64,000 nt of DNA from Halopiger xanaduensis SH-6 (GCF_000217715.1 NC_015667.1:62001-126000); one strand, 5' to 3'. Shown: positions 51,979-61,621, counted from the first letter of the stretch. Numbers and translations: made by a program. Notes: generated by a model not told the origin, from the letters alone.

Positions 51979-52214
51979 GCGAGTACGTGTCCGTCGGGTC
52001 CGACATAAATTGGTGGATGTCGATCGCTGTGTTCGGTCACCCCGCAATCCGACATCTTTCGGGCGGTGGCTCGGTACGTTCTCGTTTCGCTGGACCGTAC
52101 CGATCGAATCTCGACGGGTCTAGTGGCGACCGGGGCTTCGCAGGCAACTCACAACGCAGCGCAGATTGCGGTCAGCAGTAGATTAATCACGACACCTAAC
52201 AAGTGTCTGGTAGA

Positions 52215-52616
52215 ATGAGCGACGATCGACATCCGGGTGGCTACATTCTTCTCGTCGGTGCTGTGCTGGCGACGGCGATCACGTATCTCGGACTGGTTCC
52301 ACGTCACTTCTCGACGAACCCCGAGCGAGCAGTGCTGTATCTCGTCGTCGGATGGGTTCCGTACACGATTTTGTTTTATTTGCTCGGCCGCCTCTTTTCC
52401 TCGCCAGCCGCGCTACCGAGTATGCGTGCTGCCGACGTCGGTCTAGGCGTCGCACTCGTCGCGCTCCTACTGAGTCTCGGACTCGATGCGTGGGGCTTCA
52501 CTCCCGCAGTAGTGCCGGTAGCCCACCTCTTTCAGGCGGTCGCCATCTACGCGGGACTCGCCCTCTTCGGATGGGGAATCGGTCGCCGATCGAAGGCGCT
52601 CACGCGACGGGCGTAA
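52215..52616 (+). CDS. Four-span membrane protein
   Basis: 133 residues from ATG 52215. Four hydrophobic helices: ILLVGAVLATAITYLGLVPR, AVLYLVVGWVPYTILFYLLG, VGLGVALVALLLSLGLDAWG and FQAVAIYAGLALFGWGIG. A basic end (RRSKALTRRA) puts the C-terminus inside. Not recognised as a family. It converges with a Usp gene (28 bp between the stops). Confidence 0.6.
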   Translation: MSDDRHPGGYILLVGAVLATAITYLGLVPRHFSTNPERAVLYLVVGWVPYTILFYLLGRLFSSPAALPSMRAADVGLGVALVALLLSLGLDAWGFTPAVVPVAHLFQAVAIYAGLALFGWGIGRRSKALTRRA

Positions 52617-52644
52617 TCGAGATCGGAAGCAAGAACGAGTTGCA

Positions 52645-53118
52645 TCAGGACTCGAAGTCGGTCTCGTCCCCCGTCGCGATGTCGGTCCCGTCGCGGCCGA
52701 CGACGAGCACATCGCGGTCGCTGTGGCGGGTTACACCCTCGGTGACGCTCCCCAACAGCATCCGGCTGACGCCGCCGCGGCCCCGCGACCCCATGACGAT
52801 CACGTCCGCGTCGACCTCGCCGGCGTACTCGAGGATCTCTCGCACCGGCACGCCCTGCCGAATGTCGCTCGTCACGGAGACGTCGCGCGCTCGAGCGCGG
52901 TCGGCAATCTCCTCGACGAACTCCGCCGCTTGTTCGCCGAGCACGTCTTCGGCGCTGCCGCCGTCACCGGGCAGTGAGACGGACCCGAGCAGCCCGGTCT
53001 CGACGATGCAGACCACGGCGACCGTCGCGTCGAGCGCCGTTGCGAGTTCGAGTGCGGTATCCGCCGCCGCATCGGCGTGGGTGCTCCCGTCGGTTGGGAC
53101 GAGTATCCGGTCGTACAT
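52645..53118 (-). CDS. Universal stress protein, single domain
   Basis: 157 residues. MYDRILVPTDGSTHADAAAD and full loop GSRGRGGVSRMLLGSVTEG, followed by a Gly-Arg-Asp-Gly-Thr-rich tail of about 15 residues (RDGTDIATGDETDFES) that goes beyond the family end. An internal stretch SLPGDGGSAEDVLGEQ is acidic. Divergent from the tandem Usp gene at 53295 (176 bp between the starts). Confidence 0.9.
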   Translation of the reverse strand: MYDRILVPTDGSTHADAAADTALELATALDATVAVVCIVETGLLGSVSLPGDGGSAEDVLGEQAAEFVEEIADRARARDVSVTSDIRQGVPVREILEYAGEVDADVIVMGSRGRGGVSRMLLGSVTEGVTRHSDRDVLVVGRDGTDIATGDETDFES

Positions 53119-53294
53119 ACGCCTAGACTATCACCATGTATAGTAAAACGTGGCGTCCGCGATCGCTGCGACGGTGATGTTGATCGAACGGGCTACGACG
53201 GACCTGGATTTTCAGTCGAAAAGTTGTGGAACGGACTCGATGTGTCAGTCGACCGCCCCTGCGTTTGATGGGTGCCGCCAGCAAACGTTACGGT

Positions 53295-54152
53295 ATGTTC
53301 GACACCATTCTCGTTCCCGTCGACGGAAGCGAGTGCTCGGACCTCGCTGTGGATTACGCCGCAGATCTTGCGAGACGGTACGACGCAACTGTGTACGTCG
53401 CAACCGTGATCGACGTCCGCCTCATCGCAACCGCGCCACAATATGATCACCTACGATCGGAGGCGACTGCCCTCGTCGACTCGGTGGCAAATCGGCTCGA
53501 GGCGAGCGGGGTAGCGACCACCAACGTCGTTCGAACGGCGAAACCGTATCAAGGAGTGTTGATGGTCGCTGAGGACTACGACGCTGATCTTATTATCATG
53601 GGAACGCACGGGCGTAGCGGCGTCGATCGGTACCTCCTTGGCAGCGTCACCGAACGCGTCATCAGGCGATCCGACGTCCCCGTTCTCACCGTTCGGACCC
53701 GTGACGACGGCAATGTTTCGTTTCCTTACGACGACGTCCTCGTTCCGACCGACGGGAGCGACGGGGCTGAAGCGGCGTACGAGCCGGCAATCGCCCTCGC
53801 TACGGCATATGACGCCATGCTGCATGCCCTGTCTGTCATCGAGACGAACGCGCTCGGCCTCGAGACCGCTCCGAAAGGCAACGACGAGGGCCCGGACGAA
53901 GCGGCGCGGATGGCCCTTGAGGAGGTCGAAGCGAACGCTTCGCAGGCGTCGGCCGCTGATGTCGTTACGGAGATCACGTTCGGCAGTCCACACGAGGAGA
54001 TTCGTTCCTACGTTCGGGAGCACGACATCGATCTCGTGGTGATGGGGACTCACGGTCGCAGCGGGCTCCCTCGCTACCTACTCGGGAGTGTTGCCGAAAA
54101 ACTCGTTCGCACGGCCTCCGTGCCCGTGATGACGGTTCGAAAGCCGTCGTAA
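53295..54152 (+). CDS. Tandem universal stress protein
   Basis: 285 residues from ATG 53295. Domain 1: DTILVPVDGSECSDLA and loop GTHGRSGVDRYLLGSVTER. Domain 2: DDVLVPTDGSDGAEAAYEP and GTHGRSGLPRYLLGSVAEK. Both loops are complete and alike, which makes this the best preserved tandem copy. Confidence 0.92.
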   Translation: MFDTILVPVDGSECSDLAVDYAADLARRYDATVYVATVIDVRLIATAPQYDHLRSEATALVDSVANRLEASGVATTNVVRTAKPYQGVLMVAEDYDADLIIMGTHGRSGVDRYLLGSVTERVIRRSDVPVLTVRTRDDGNVSFPYDDVLVPTDGSDGAEAAYEPAIALATAYDAMLHALSVIETNALGLETAPKGNDEGPDEAARMALEEVEANASQASAADVVTEITFGSPHEEIRSYVREHDIDLVVMGTHGRSGLPRYLLGSVAEKLVRTASVPVMTVRKPS

Positions 54153-54514
54153 ACCGCGTGCAATGCGAGAGTTGGCGGTGGTGAAGCGGCCGTTCGATTC
54201 CGAACGCGGAAACTCGGGTCTCGCAGCGAGCGATCGTCGGACGAGTATTTTCGTCCTGCGGCCGCTTCAAAGGAATCGCGGGACCCCTTCTGGTCGTGTA
54301 ACCGAGAAGATAGCACCGCAGAATTCGGCATCGAACAATCGAAGCTGTGGGCGACGACCTTGCTGACGTCGGAATTGCGTCCCATACCGACAACCTTACA
54401 CGGGTTCGAACGTCGGCGACTGTATCCGGCTGCGTTCGTCACCGATTGTCGGCTCAGGGGACTCCAGAACCGCGGTATCGCCCGTCTGAACTAAGGAGCC
54501 GGGTACGTAGTTTG
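54153..54514. other. Intergenic stretch, nothing recognised
   Basis: About 360 bp between two converging stress genes (54152 and 54515). A 67-codon plus frame at 54163 shows Arg/Ser-rich shadow-like composition and is not accepted. No hairpin or repeat stands out. Confidence 0.25.
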
Positions 54515-55069
54515 TCACTCTTCAGTTACGTTGTTTGACCGGTAAAAGTCGTCGTGCGGTTTAACCCCCTTGACCCGCGGTGGCGCAACCTGACGAACGA
54601 CGAAGATGTCGTACTCCTCGTCGGCGGCGACGTGGACGCCGACGCTGGTCAGCGGCGTCACGATACGGCCGACATTTTCACTGCCGAGGAAGATGACACT
54701 CGGATCGTGCTCCCTAGCGAGTCGTTCAATATGGTCTGCCAGTTGCGCCTCCGGCGGGAACTCCCGGATGCGTTCGCAATCGTACGTTGCATCCGGTGCG
54801 AGAGTCGAAACCTGCTCTCGAAGCGAGTCGACAACTGCCTCAACGTCGTACTCCTCACCCTCGTCGATCCATCCTTTTTCCTGCGCGTAGCGCTTTCGTT
54901 CCGGAACGACCGTCACCGCTGTTACGTCTTCTTCGAGGACAGTACCGTACTCAACAGCCCTGATCAGCGCTGCTTCTGCAAGTTCAGATCCGTCGAACGG
55001 GACAACGAACGTCATACCAGCCACCTCGACATCTGTATCAATAACTTCACGGGGGCGCACCACGGTCAT
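54515..55069 (-). CDS. Usp-like protein without the ATP loop
   Basis: 184 residues from ATG 55067-55069; an inner ATG (MTFVVPFDGS, 55013-55015) is the family start and may be the real one. The first strand FVVPFDGSELAEAA is Usp-like, but the loop is GSENVGRIVTPLTSVGVHV, with neither the G-x2-G nor G-(S/T) at the expected spacing. It has a long basic helix (VPERKRYAQEKGWIDEGEEY). So it is a structural relative whose ligand may differ. Its twin at 27124 lost the start codon. Confidence 0.82.
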   Translation of the reverse strand: MTVVRPREVIDTDVEVAGMTFVVPFDGSELAEAALIRAVEYGTVLEEDVTAVTVVPERKRYAQEKGWIDEGEEYDVEAVVDSLREQVSTLAPDATYDCERIREFPPEAQLADHIERLAREHDPSVIFLGSENVGRIVTPLTSVGVHVAADEEYDIFVVRQVAPPRVKGVKPHDDFYRSNNVTEE

Positions 55070-55475
55070 CTCTCCTTAGATATTACTTGGTTTCCCGTTC
55101 GATGATTTCAAGTGATGATTCTCCATCCCCAATAGAGCATATACCATTGACAAGGTCCGATCTCTGCGCGACTATTTACATTAGTACTTTTGTAACAGAC
55201 GTCATAAAGAACCGTCATTTGGCGGGCTTGATAGATTCTACGAATTAAAATGGCCGAAACAGTCGGATATAATATTATTACCGGTCAAGATACGAATGTA
55301 GTTTCGATCGAAATGATTCTATACTGGCTTCGACGCCGATTTTGGCTTCGATTCCTTCTAGAATGAGACGCAACCCCAATTAATTCGGAGCCAAGACATT
55401 TGAGAACTAGGGGTGGCTGCGTGCCTGTGAGAATTATCATCGACCATTATGTCCGTTCTCAACCTGTACCCGAGT
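55070..55475. other. AT-rich intergenic stretch
   Basis: About 400 bp, markedly richer in A/T than surroundings (for example 55170-55380 with ATAATATTATTACC). No credible gene. It separates the divergent genes at 55069 and 55476 and likely holds both promoters. Confidence 0.4.
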
Positions 55476-55895
55476 ATGAGCGAGCGAATCCTGGTGCCGT
55501 ACGACGGCTCCGATCCGGCAGAAGCAGCACTCGAGTTCGCGTTCGAAACGTTTCCCGACGCCGGCGTCACGGCGTTGTACGTCGTTCCGGTTCCCGAAGG
55601 TTACTGGCAAGCGTTCGGCGCTGCGGAGGAAATTGATAGGAAACGCGGCCGAAAACGCGGCGAAGAGATCCTCGAGGAAGCGACAGCAATCGCACGAGAG
55701 CACGATCGCAACCTTGAGACGGTCATCGAAACCGGTAAGCCCGACCAGATGATCGTCAGCCAAGCGGAAGAGGAGGAATACGACACGGTCGTTATCGGTA
55801 GCCACGGTCGGGAGGGCGTATCACGAATCCTACTCGGGAGCGTCGCGGAAAACGTTGTCCGACGGTCGCCGACACCCGTTGTCGTCGTCAGATAA
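55476..55895 (+). CDS. Universal stress protein, single domain
   Basis: 139 residues from ATG 55476 (nine more codons upstream possible). Starts MSERILVPYDGSDPAEAAL and has loop GSHGREGVSRILLGSVAEN, complete. The basic segment EEIDRKRGRKRGEEIL is unusual among the otherwise acidic members. The upstream DNA is the AT-rich stretch. Confidence 0.9.
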   Translation: MSERILVPYDGSDPAEAALEFAFETFPDAGVTALYVVPVPEGYWQAFGAAEEIDRKRGRKRGEEILEEATAIAREHDRNLETVIETGKPDQMIVSQAEEEEYDTVVIGSHGREGVSRILLGSVAENVVRRSPTPVVVVR

Positions 55896-56313
55896 CTCAC
55901 TCACTCGACGGTGCTGCTCAGAACGATCGTGATAGCCGCAGGGATGGCTCAATCCGGCGCTCACGAACAATCTTGGTATGCTCGTGCCAATCGACGCTCG
56001 CCCGTGAACGAACCCGACGCAGACGTTCACGTCCTCGCGACCAACGACGTCGTAGACGCGCCACTACGGTTCGACGACCTCGTCGACGCTCTCGATCGTC
56101 CCAGAGCACGCCTCGTCGCCGAGTTCGTCGCGACGATGACGTAGACGGGCAAATTGGCGAGTTGTCGTACTCTATGACCTCAAGAACGCGGCGGCTGCAT
56201 CGTTCGATCGACGTCGCTCTCGTGTTGATCGTTCTCGACGCAACCGGAGGCGATGAAAAGCGGAACGCGGCAGCTAATACCTTTACATACAGTCTCCGCA
56301 AAAAACAACAGGG
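55896..56313. other. Intergenic stretch with a possible decayed regulator
   Basis: About 420 bp. The plus frame ending near 56144 reads LRFDDLVDALDRPRARLVAE and the next frame DVDGQIGELSYS; together they faintly resemble a DUF7344-type wHTH (LxxDxVFDVLxxxRRR...). I do not trust this enough to call a gene. The last 40 bp hold the promoter of the next Usp gene. Confidence 0.25.
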
Positions 56314-56751
56314 ATGTCCAGAACTATTCTCGTTCCGCACGACGGGTCGTCCAATGCACAGGCCGCCCTCAAGTACGCACTCGAAACCGTTCCGGACGCT
56401 CGAATCGTCCTCTTTCACGCGATCGATCCGTTTGAGGTGAGACCCGAGGACGAGGGCGACGGACTTCCGCCGCTGACCGAGGCGTGGTACGACGATCAGC
56501 GCGCCGCAGCGACCGATCTCTTGGAAAAGGCACGTGACGGCGTCGCCGACCGCGCTGACGACGTGACGTTCGAACTCGAGACGGCTGTCGGCGCCCCGCC
56601 GCAGACGATCGTTGCCGCGGTCAATGATACCGACGCTGACCAGATCGTCATCGGTCGCTGCGGCCGGAGTGGACCCGAGGAAATACGAATGGGAAGCACC
56701 GCCGAACACGTGGTCAAGCGGGCTTCCGTCCCGGTGACGGTCGTCCAGTAG
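56314..56751 (+). CDS. Universal stress protein, single domain
   Basis: 145 residues. SRTILVPHDGSSNAQAALKY and loop GRCGRSGPEEIRMGSTAEH: complete spacing, though Met-Gly-Ser-Thr differs from the usual LGS-V. The Cys inside the loop (GRCGRS) is unique among the copies and could make it redox-sensitive (inference). Confidence 0.9.
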   Translation: MSRTILVPHDGSSNAQAALKYALETVPDARIVLFHAIDPFEVRPEDEGDGLPPLTEAWYDDQRAAATDLLEKARDGVADRADDVTFELETAVGAPPQTIVAAVNDTDADQIVIGRCGRSGPEEIRMGSTAEHVVKRASVPVTVVQ

Positions 56752-57042
56752 CGGGATTACGGTCTTCGTATCACCGAATCGATCCTTCGGACCGGTTCCG
56801 AAAACGTCCGCTCGGTCTCCTCGCCGCTTATCTGTCCCCCGCCGCTGAAACAACCGCGTATTTTTATCAGGCTGTACGGAGTATAGTCCCGGGCGAACGC
56901 CATGGATCACCGCGAGTGAGCCGGTTCCGCTATCACGGTTGCCGCGCGGAGTCGAGTCGCGGTGATCGTGAAATGATTGCGATCGGCTGTGCCGTCGGCA
57001 CCGAACCGACGGTTACGGCGGCTCACGACTAGGGAGGACCTC

Positions 57043-57438
57043 ATGAACTACAAGGAATTTATCGGTCACGTTCAGCATCGACTCGAGTACGGACAGTTCG
57101 GTCACGCGGTCCGGACGACCCGAGCCGTCCTGACGACGCTCGGCGAACGGATCCAGGAGGGGGAAGCCACGGACCTCGCCAGCCCGATCCCGATGGAGAT
57201 CGATCGCTACCTGACCGAGGTCGAACACGGCCAGCGATTCGATTACCAAGAGTTTCTCGACCGGGTCGCAGAACGGGACCGTGGCGGCGTCGACGGTGCG
57301 GATGCTAACTATCGCGCCCAGCAAGTCCTCGCCGTCGTCGCCGCTGACGTTCCCGCGGGGAATCTCGAGAAGATTCGCGACCAGCTCCCCGACGACTTCG
57401 AGCCGCTGTTCGATCACCTCGAAACACCGACGAAGTGA
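57043..57438 (+). CDS. DUF2267-family protein (copy 2)
   Basis: 131 residues from ATG 57043, nearly collinear with copy 1: MNYKEFIGHVQHRLEYGQFG, RTTRAVLTTLGERIQEGEAT, PIPMEIDRYLTE, FDYQEFLDRVAE. It lacks the C-terminal Gly/Gln tail of copy 1 (34207). It faces the tandem Usp gene at 57549, their stops 110 bp apart. Confidence 0.9.
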   Translation: MNYKEFIGHVQHRLEYGQFGHAVRTTRAVLTTLGERIQEGEATDLASPIPMEIDRYLTEVEHGQRFDYQEFLDRVAERDRGGVDGADANYRAQQVLAVVAADVPAGNLEKIRDQLPDDFEPLFDHLETPTK

Positions 57439-57548
57439 GTTCCGAAGGACGATGATCAGCCGTTCAGCAATGCATCGGCTGTGATCTGGAACACGCTCGA
57501 AGAGAGACGATAGAACGGTAGTCGGCCTCGGGATAGACACCGTGCCCA

Positions 57549-58421
57549 CTACGCTTCCGGTGAGGGTTCTCGAACTGCCAACACTGGAATCGGCGACGTT
57601 CGAACGAGATACTCGGTGACGCTTCCCAGTACGTATCGATCGAAGCCCGTCCGTCCGTGGGTTCCGACGACGATGAGATCGATGTCGTGATCCTGGATGT
57701 ACGAGAGGATCGCCTCGTGGATCGACGGACCGTACTCTACCGTTTCAGTTGCCGGTTCGGCGCCAGCGGTTTCTGCAACCGCTGCTGCCTCCTCGAGAAT
57801 TGCGTCTGCAGTCTCCTCTAACTGCGCTATCTGGATATCGGAACGGACATCGATACCGAGACTCGCGATATCGACGACGGTGAGGAGGTGAAGCGTTGCT
57901 CCGTTAGCGGTCGTCACGTCGGCGGCCGTCTCTACTGCTTCCCGTGCGCAGGTGCTCCCGTCGGTCGGCACCAACACGGTCTGGTACGGGTAGGTGAGTG
58001 TGCCGTCGTCTGGCCGAACCGTGAGCACGGGGACGTCAGATCGCCTGAGGACGCGCTCGGTGGTGCTGCCGAGCAAGAACCGTTCGAGCCCTTGTCGGCC
58101 GTGGGTCGGCATAGCGACGAGATCGATGTCTCGCGACGTTGCATAGTCGACGATTGCGCTGTAGGGCTCCCCTTTCTGAACCTCGGTGACCGTTTCGACG
58201 CCGCGTTGCCGTGCGCGGTCAGCGGCATCTCGAACGAACTCTTCACCCTCCTGCTTGAGCGCATCGATAACATCTCTCTGCGGCTGGAAAACCTGTCCCG
58301 GATCCGCAACGTTGAGAACGTGAACCGTCGCGCCGTGGTTGGCAGCGACATCGAGAACGTGGTCGAAGACGACTGATGCACCCTGACTACCGTCCGTGGG
58401 AAAGAGGATGTGATCGTACAT
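57549..58421 (-). CDS. Tandem universal stress protein
   Basis: 290 residues. Domain 1 MYDHILFPTDGSQGASVV with loop PTHGRQGLERFLLGSTTER (the leading Gly is Pro), domain 2 TVLVPTDGSTCAREAVE with full GTHGRTGFDRYVLGSVTEY. It is the last Usp gene of the island on the right. Confidence 0.92.
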   Translation of the reverse strand: MYDHILFPTDGSQGASVVFDHVLDVAANHGATVHVLNVADPGQVFQPQRDVIDALKQEGEEFVRDAADRARQRGVETVTEVQKGEPYSAIVDYATSRDIDLVAMPTHGRQGLERFLLGSTTERVLRRSDVPVLTVRPDDGTLTYPYQTVLVPTDGSTCAREAVETAADVTTANGATLHLLTVVDIASLGIDVRSDIQIAQLEETADAILEEAAAVAETAGAEPATETVEYGPSIHEAILSYIQDHDIDLIVVGTHGRTGFDRYVLGSVTEYLVRTSPIPVLAVREPSPEA

Positions 58422-58922
58422 GGATTCACTCTCGAGACTGTTAGCCTCGGATAGTTGTTGTCCGTTCCACAGTAGTATAAGCCCCTGTACACCTCGCTAA
58501 TTGGAGACGCTGCTTTGCTTTCGACTCTCTAGCCGGCTGATCTGATTTGTCCTCAAGTTCGTTGGTGACCGAATCGGATTGATTTCGCTGGAGTCGCGAC
58601 CCTCCGGGCGCGAGTTCCACAGCGTCTCGAGCCTCGTATTGTCCAACTCGTCCTCCGAATCCGGTAGCAATTTCGGCCCGAACGTGTTGGCCCTCTGCCT
58701 CGAATTTTCCCATGTCAAATGGACGCATCAGACCGGAATAAACGTGGAGGGTATGTCCTGAAACCGAAGAATATCTGTTACTCACCAATGAGCGTATCCG
58801 ATAAAGGTGGATTCGTGGGAACACGAGTGACAACCAGTCGGAGTAAAACGTATCCAGGTTTTATCGGAGGTTAGTGGTGGTAGTCAGCGGTCGATATCAG
58901 CCGGCTGTTGCAGACCATCGAG
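58422..58922. other. Intergenic stretch, two weak frames
   Basis: On the minus strand two overlapping frames (58441-58728 and 58497-58718) have haloarchaeal-looking codons; the first reads GGSRLQRNQSDSVTNELEDK in its middle. Neither is recognised, and only one can be real. I do not assign a gene. Confidence 0.25.
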
Positions 58923-59063
58923 TTACTCGTCGATTCGAGGGCTCGTCTGAACCGACAGAACGAGATCCGAGAGCATCAGGAACGTCAAAACGGTCAGGAC
59001 GGGCACCGGAACGACGTCTCCGTCATGGATCATAAAGACGGCGATCGTTAGCACCTTGAGCAC
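58923..59063 (-). CDS. Possible small membrane protein
   Basis: 46 residues from a GTG at 59061-59063 to TAA 58923-58925. It reads a hydrophobic stretch (LTIAVFMIHDGDVVPVPVLT, then VLTFLMLSDLVLSVQ) ending SPRIDE. The frame continues from the MFS stop without a standard start, so a tail lost from the carrier or a tiny gene are both possible. Low confidence. Confidence 0.3.
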   Translation of the reverse strand: MLKVLTIAVFMIHDGDVVPVPVLTVLTFLMLSDLVLSVQTSPRIDE

Positions 59064-59132
59064 GATATTGAGGGTCCAGTACTCTCTCCTTGAGGCGCCG
59101 TTAAATCGCCCATCAGGAAATCGGCGACCGTC

Positions 59133-60422
59133 TCAGTCCTCGGACGTGGTGCTCTGGGGTAACTCCGAGGCCGGTGCAGGCGGTTCGTGAGTGCCGAACT
59201 CTGGGTGTGTCTCTTCCATCCAGAGATAGACAATTACGCCGGAGAGGAACATCAGGAGAGCAGTCATGTAGAACGCGGCTTCGACGTTCACGAACTCCAT
59301 CGAGAGGCCGATCAGGATTGCGCCGACGCCGTAACCGGCATCCCGCCACATTCGGTAGACGCCCATGCCAGCCGACCGCCACGTCGGATGGGCCGCATCG
59401 CTGGGAACGGTCATCAGGTTCGGGTAGAGCAGTGCCATCCCGAGTCCGGAGACTCCGGAAAGGATCGCCCACGGGAGGTAGCTGTCTACGGACACCATCC
59501 CGAAGACGCCTACCCCGGCTAGGAACATACCCAAGACGACCGGTGGGCGTCGTCCGATGCGGTCGGCGAGGCCGCCAGTCCCGATCTGAAGGAAGTACAT
59601 CGCGCTGTGGACGCCGACGACGACACCGACGGCTTCGATCGCGAGTCCCTGACTCGTGAGATATAGCGGGACGGCAATCCAGAACAGCGTGTCGACAAAG
59701 TTCTCGATGTGGCCAGCCTGGGCCGCTGCGAACAGCGTCCTGTCGCCGTAGGTCGCTCGCTTCAGCACCTCGTTGAACGTTAGGTTCGCATCGTAGTGGT
59801 CGTTGTCGGCCTCGATCTGTGCGAGTTGGACCGTCTCTTTGATGAGGAAGACCGAAATGAGGAACGCGAGCACCACGACGGCCGCGAGGAAGTAGAACGG
59901 CTCCGGCCGAAGACTCGTCTGGCCGGCGATGACGCCCGTGATCCACGCGCCCGCGGCGACGCCGGTATAGCCGAACGCCTCATCAATGCCGACGGCGAGC
60001 CCGCGCTGGTTTGGGCCGGCGAGGTCGATCTTGGCGTTGATCGCCATGCTCCATGTCAGTGCCTGGTTAATTCCCAGGAGGACGTTCCCGAGGGTGATCC
60101 AGCTCCAGTTCGGGGCGAAGATCAGGATCACCGGGATCGGCAGGGCAGTGATCCAGCCGAGCACGAGCACCGGTCTTCGCCCGTACTCTTCGCCCCACTT
60201 GCCGGCGTAGAGATTGAGCAGCGCCTTGACGAAGCCGAACGAGACGACGAACGAGCCGATGACCAAAAATGACTCAACGCCGAGCACGTCTTCACCGAGA
60301 ACGGGTACGACCGTACGCTCCGATCCGATCGTCAGGCCAGTCGCGAACACCAACAGGACGTGCAGCGAGAACTGCCCGAGGTGTTCGCGGATGCCCTGTT
60401 TCAGTTCAGTTCCCTCGCTCAT
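59133..60422 (-). CDS. MFS transporter
   Basis: 429 residues with twelve membrane spans. Typical features are the loop 2/3 motif (YAGKWGEEYGRRPVLVLGW, G-x3-E-x2-GRRP), the repeat in loop 8/9 (GGLADRIGRRPPVVLG) and a 30-residue acidic cytosolic end. It lies three bases after the rhodanese/MBL gene and shares its strand, so both should be co-transcribed. It may move sulfite, thiosulfate or another sulfur compound (inference from operon). Confidence 0.88.
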   Translation of the reverse strand: MSEGTELKQGIREHLGQFSLHVLLVFATGLTIGSERTVVPVLGEDVLGVESFLVIGSFVVSFGFVKALLNLYAGKWGEEYGRRPVLVLGWITALPIPVILIFAPNWSWITLGNVLLGINQALTWSMAINAKIDLAGPNQRGLAVGIDEAFGYTGVAAGAWITGVIAGQTSLRPEPFYFLAAVVVLAFLISVFLIKETVQLAQIEADNDHYDANLTFNEVLKRATYGDRTLFAAAQAGHIENFVDTLFWIAVPLYLTSQGLAIEAVGVVVGVHSAMYFLQIGTGGLADRIGRRPPVVLGMFLAGVGVFGMVSVDSYLPWAILSGVSGLGMALLYPNLMTVPSDAAHPTWRSAGMGVYRMWRDAGYGVGAILIGLSMEFVNVEAAFYMTALLMFLSGVIVYLWMEETHPEFGTHEPPAPASELPQSTTSED

Positions 60423-60425
60423 GGA

Positions 60426-61535
60426 TTACTCGGCGGCACAGCGGTTGGGACCCAGTTCCAGTTCGGATAGCTCCTCGTCGGGAACGTCCTCCTGTCCGGC
60501 GTTCGCCCGCTTGACGCGCTCGAAGTTCGGCGGATGCTCCGGGATATCCGAAGCGAGCGTCTCGACGAACGCTTCGCGATCACGCCCGAGGTCCTCGTTT
60601 CGCTCTCGGACCTCCGCGAGCGTCGCGGTCACCGGTGGTTCGGGCGATCCTGGATCGTGCGCTGGGAGGACGACCGCGTCGTCCGGTCGATCCAGTAAGC
60701 GCTGGAGGCTCTCGTAGAGTGTCGCCGCGTTCCCTTCGACGTCAGACTCTTCGATCCCGGCTTCGATGCCAAGTTCGACGCGGCCGACACTCTCGTGAAA
60801 CAGCGTATCGCCCGTGAGCAGAGCCTCGTCCTCGACATTGAACGAGACGCTGCCTTCGCTGTGTCCTGGCGTGTGGATTATGTCGATGTCAACGGACCCG
60901 ACTTCAATCGTCGCTTCGTCTTCGACCGGGGTTGCGTCGAACGCGAGCGCATCCTTCGGGTGGAGGTAGTAGGGAACGTCGTTCCGCTTGGCGAGTTCTG
61001 CACCGCCGGAGACGTGGTCGGCGTGCGCGTGCGTGTCGAAGACGCCGACGAGGTCGGCGTCGTACTCGCTGAGGATTGCATCGTACTCGTTGAGGTAGTG
61101 GGAGGCATCAAACACGGCGGCCTCTCCGTCCGAAATCAGGATGTGCGAGAGACAGCCTTTTCCGGGTCGGGCGACCTGAACGAGCGTCCCGGCAAGATCG
61201 GTCTCGACAGGCGCGCTTCGGTGGACGCGGCTCCACCCGTTCATCCCGTCGGTGAGCGTCGTGGCGTCGTAGCCCATCTCTCGCAGGACGTCCGTCGCCG
61301 TCTGGGAGACAACTCCCGCGGCGCAGACCGTGACGATTTCGCGGTCGTTTGGGAGGTCTGCAAGAGCGTCTTTTGCTGCCTCCGGATCGTCGGTCAGTTC
61401 GTCGTAGACGTTGAGGTTGATGCTGTTGGGAACGTGCCACTCCTCGTAGTCGTCTCGGTGGCGAATATCGAGCACGAGCACGTCCTCGTCATCGCGTAGC
61501 CGATCGCTGAGTTCCGTCGGACTAGTTTCCGTCAT
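60426..61535 (-). CDS. Rhodanese / metallo-beta-lactamase fusion, persulfide dioxygenase-like (second copy)
   Basis: 369 residues. The N-terminal rhodanese (1-~105) has its active-site loop as VCAAGVVSQ; the C-terminal MBL has THAHADH, HTPGHSEG, LLTGDTLF and VVLPAHD. Its tail LELGPNRCAAE is almost that of the copy at 23474 (LELGPNNCAA). So the two are paralogues, moderately diverged. It is first in an operon with the MFS gene and divergent from the HTH-10 regulator, which probably controls it. Confidence 0.9.
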   Translation of the reverse strand: MTETSPTELSDRLRDDEDVLVLDIRHRDDYEEWHVPNSINLNVYDELTDDPEAAKDALADLPNDREIVTVCAAGVVSQTATDVLREMGYDATTLTDGMNGWSRVHRSAPVETDLAGTLVQVARPGKGCLSHILISDGEAAVFDASHYLNEYDAILSEYDADLVGVFDTHAHADHVSGGAELAKRNDVPYYLHPKDALAFDATPVEDEATIEVGSVDIDIIHTPGHSEGSVSFNVEDEALLTGDTLFHESVGRVELGIEAGIEESDVEGNAATLYESLQRLLDRPDDAVVLPAHDPGSPEPPVTATLAEVRERNEDLGRDREAFVETLASDIPEHPPNFERVKRANAGQEDVPDEELSELELGPNRCAAE

Positions 61536-61621
61536 CGAGTACCCGTATGAACGGTATCGGATTAGTATTGGTGCGGGACATGACCGGCACCGTTAATAGT
61601 CGCAAGAGCGAAAAATGATGT
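61536..61621. promoter_or_regulatory. Divergent promoter between rhodanese/MBL operon and HTH-10 regulator
   Basis: 86 bp shared by two divergent genes. ATTAGTATTGG and ACCGTTAATAG are the AT-richest parts and should hold the TATA elements. The arrangement suggests that the regulator acts here. Confidence 0.5.

Noticed and set aside
55911-56144. Frame resembling a winged-helix (DUF7344-like) regulator
   Set aside because: Similarity is faint and needs a frameshift to continue; kept only as a note in the gap entry.
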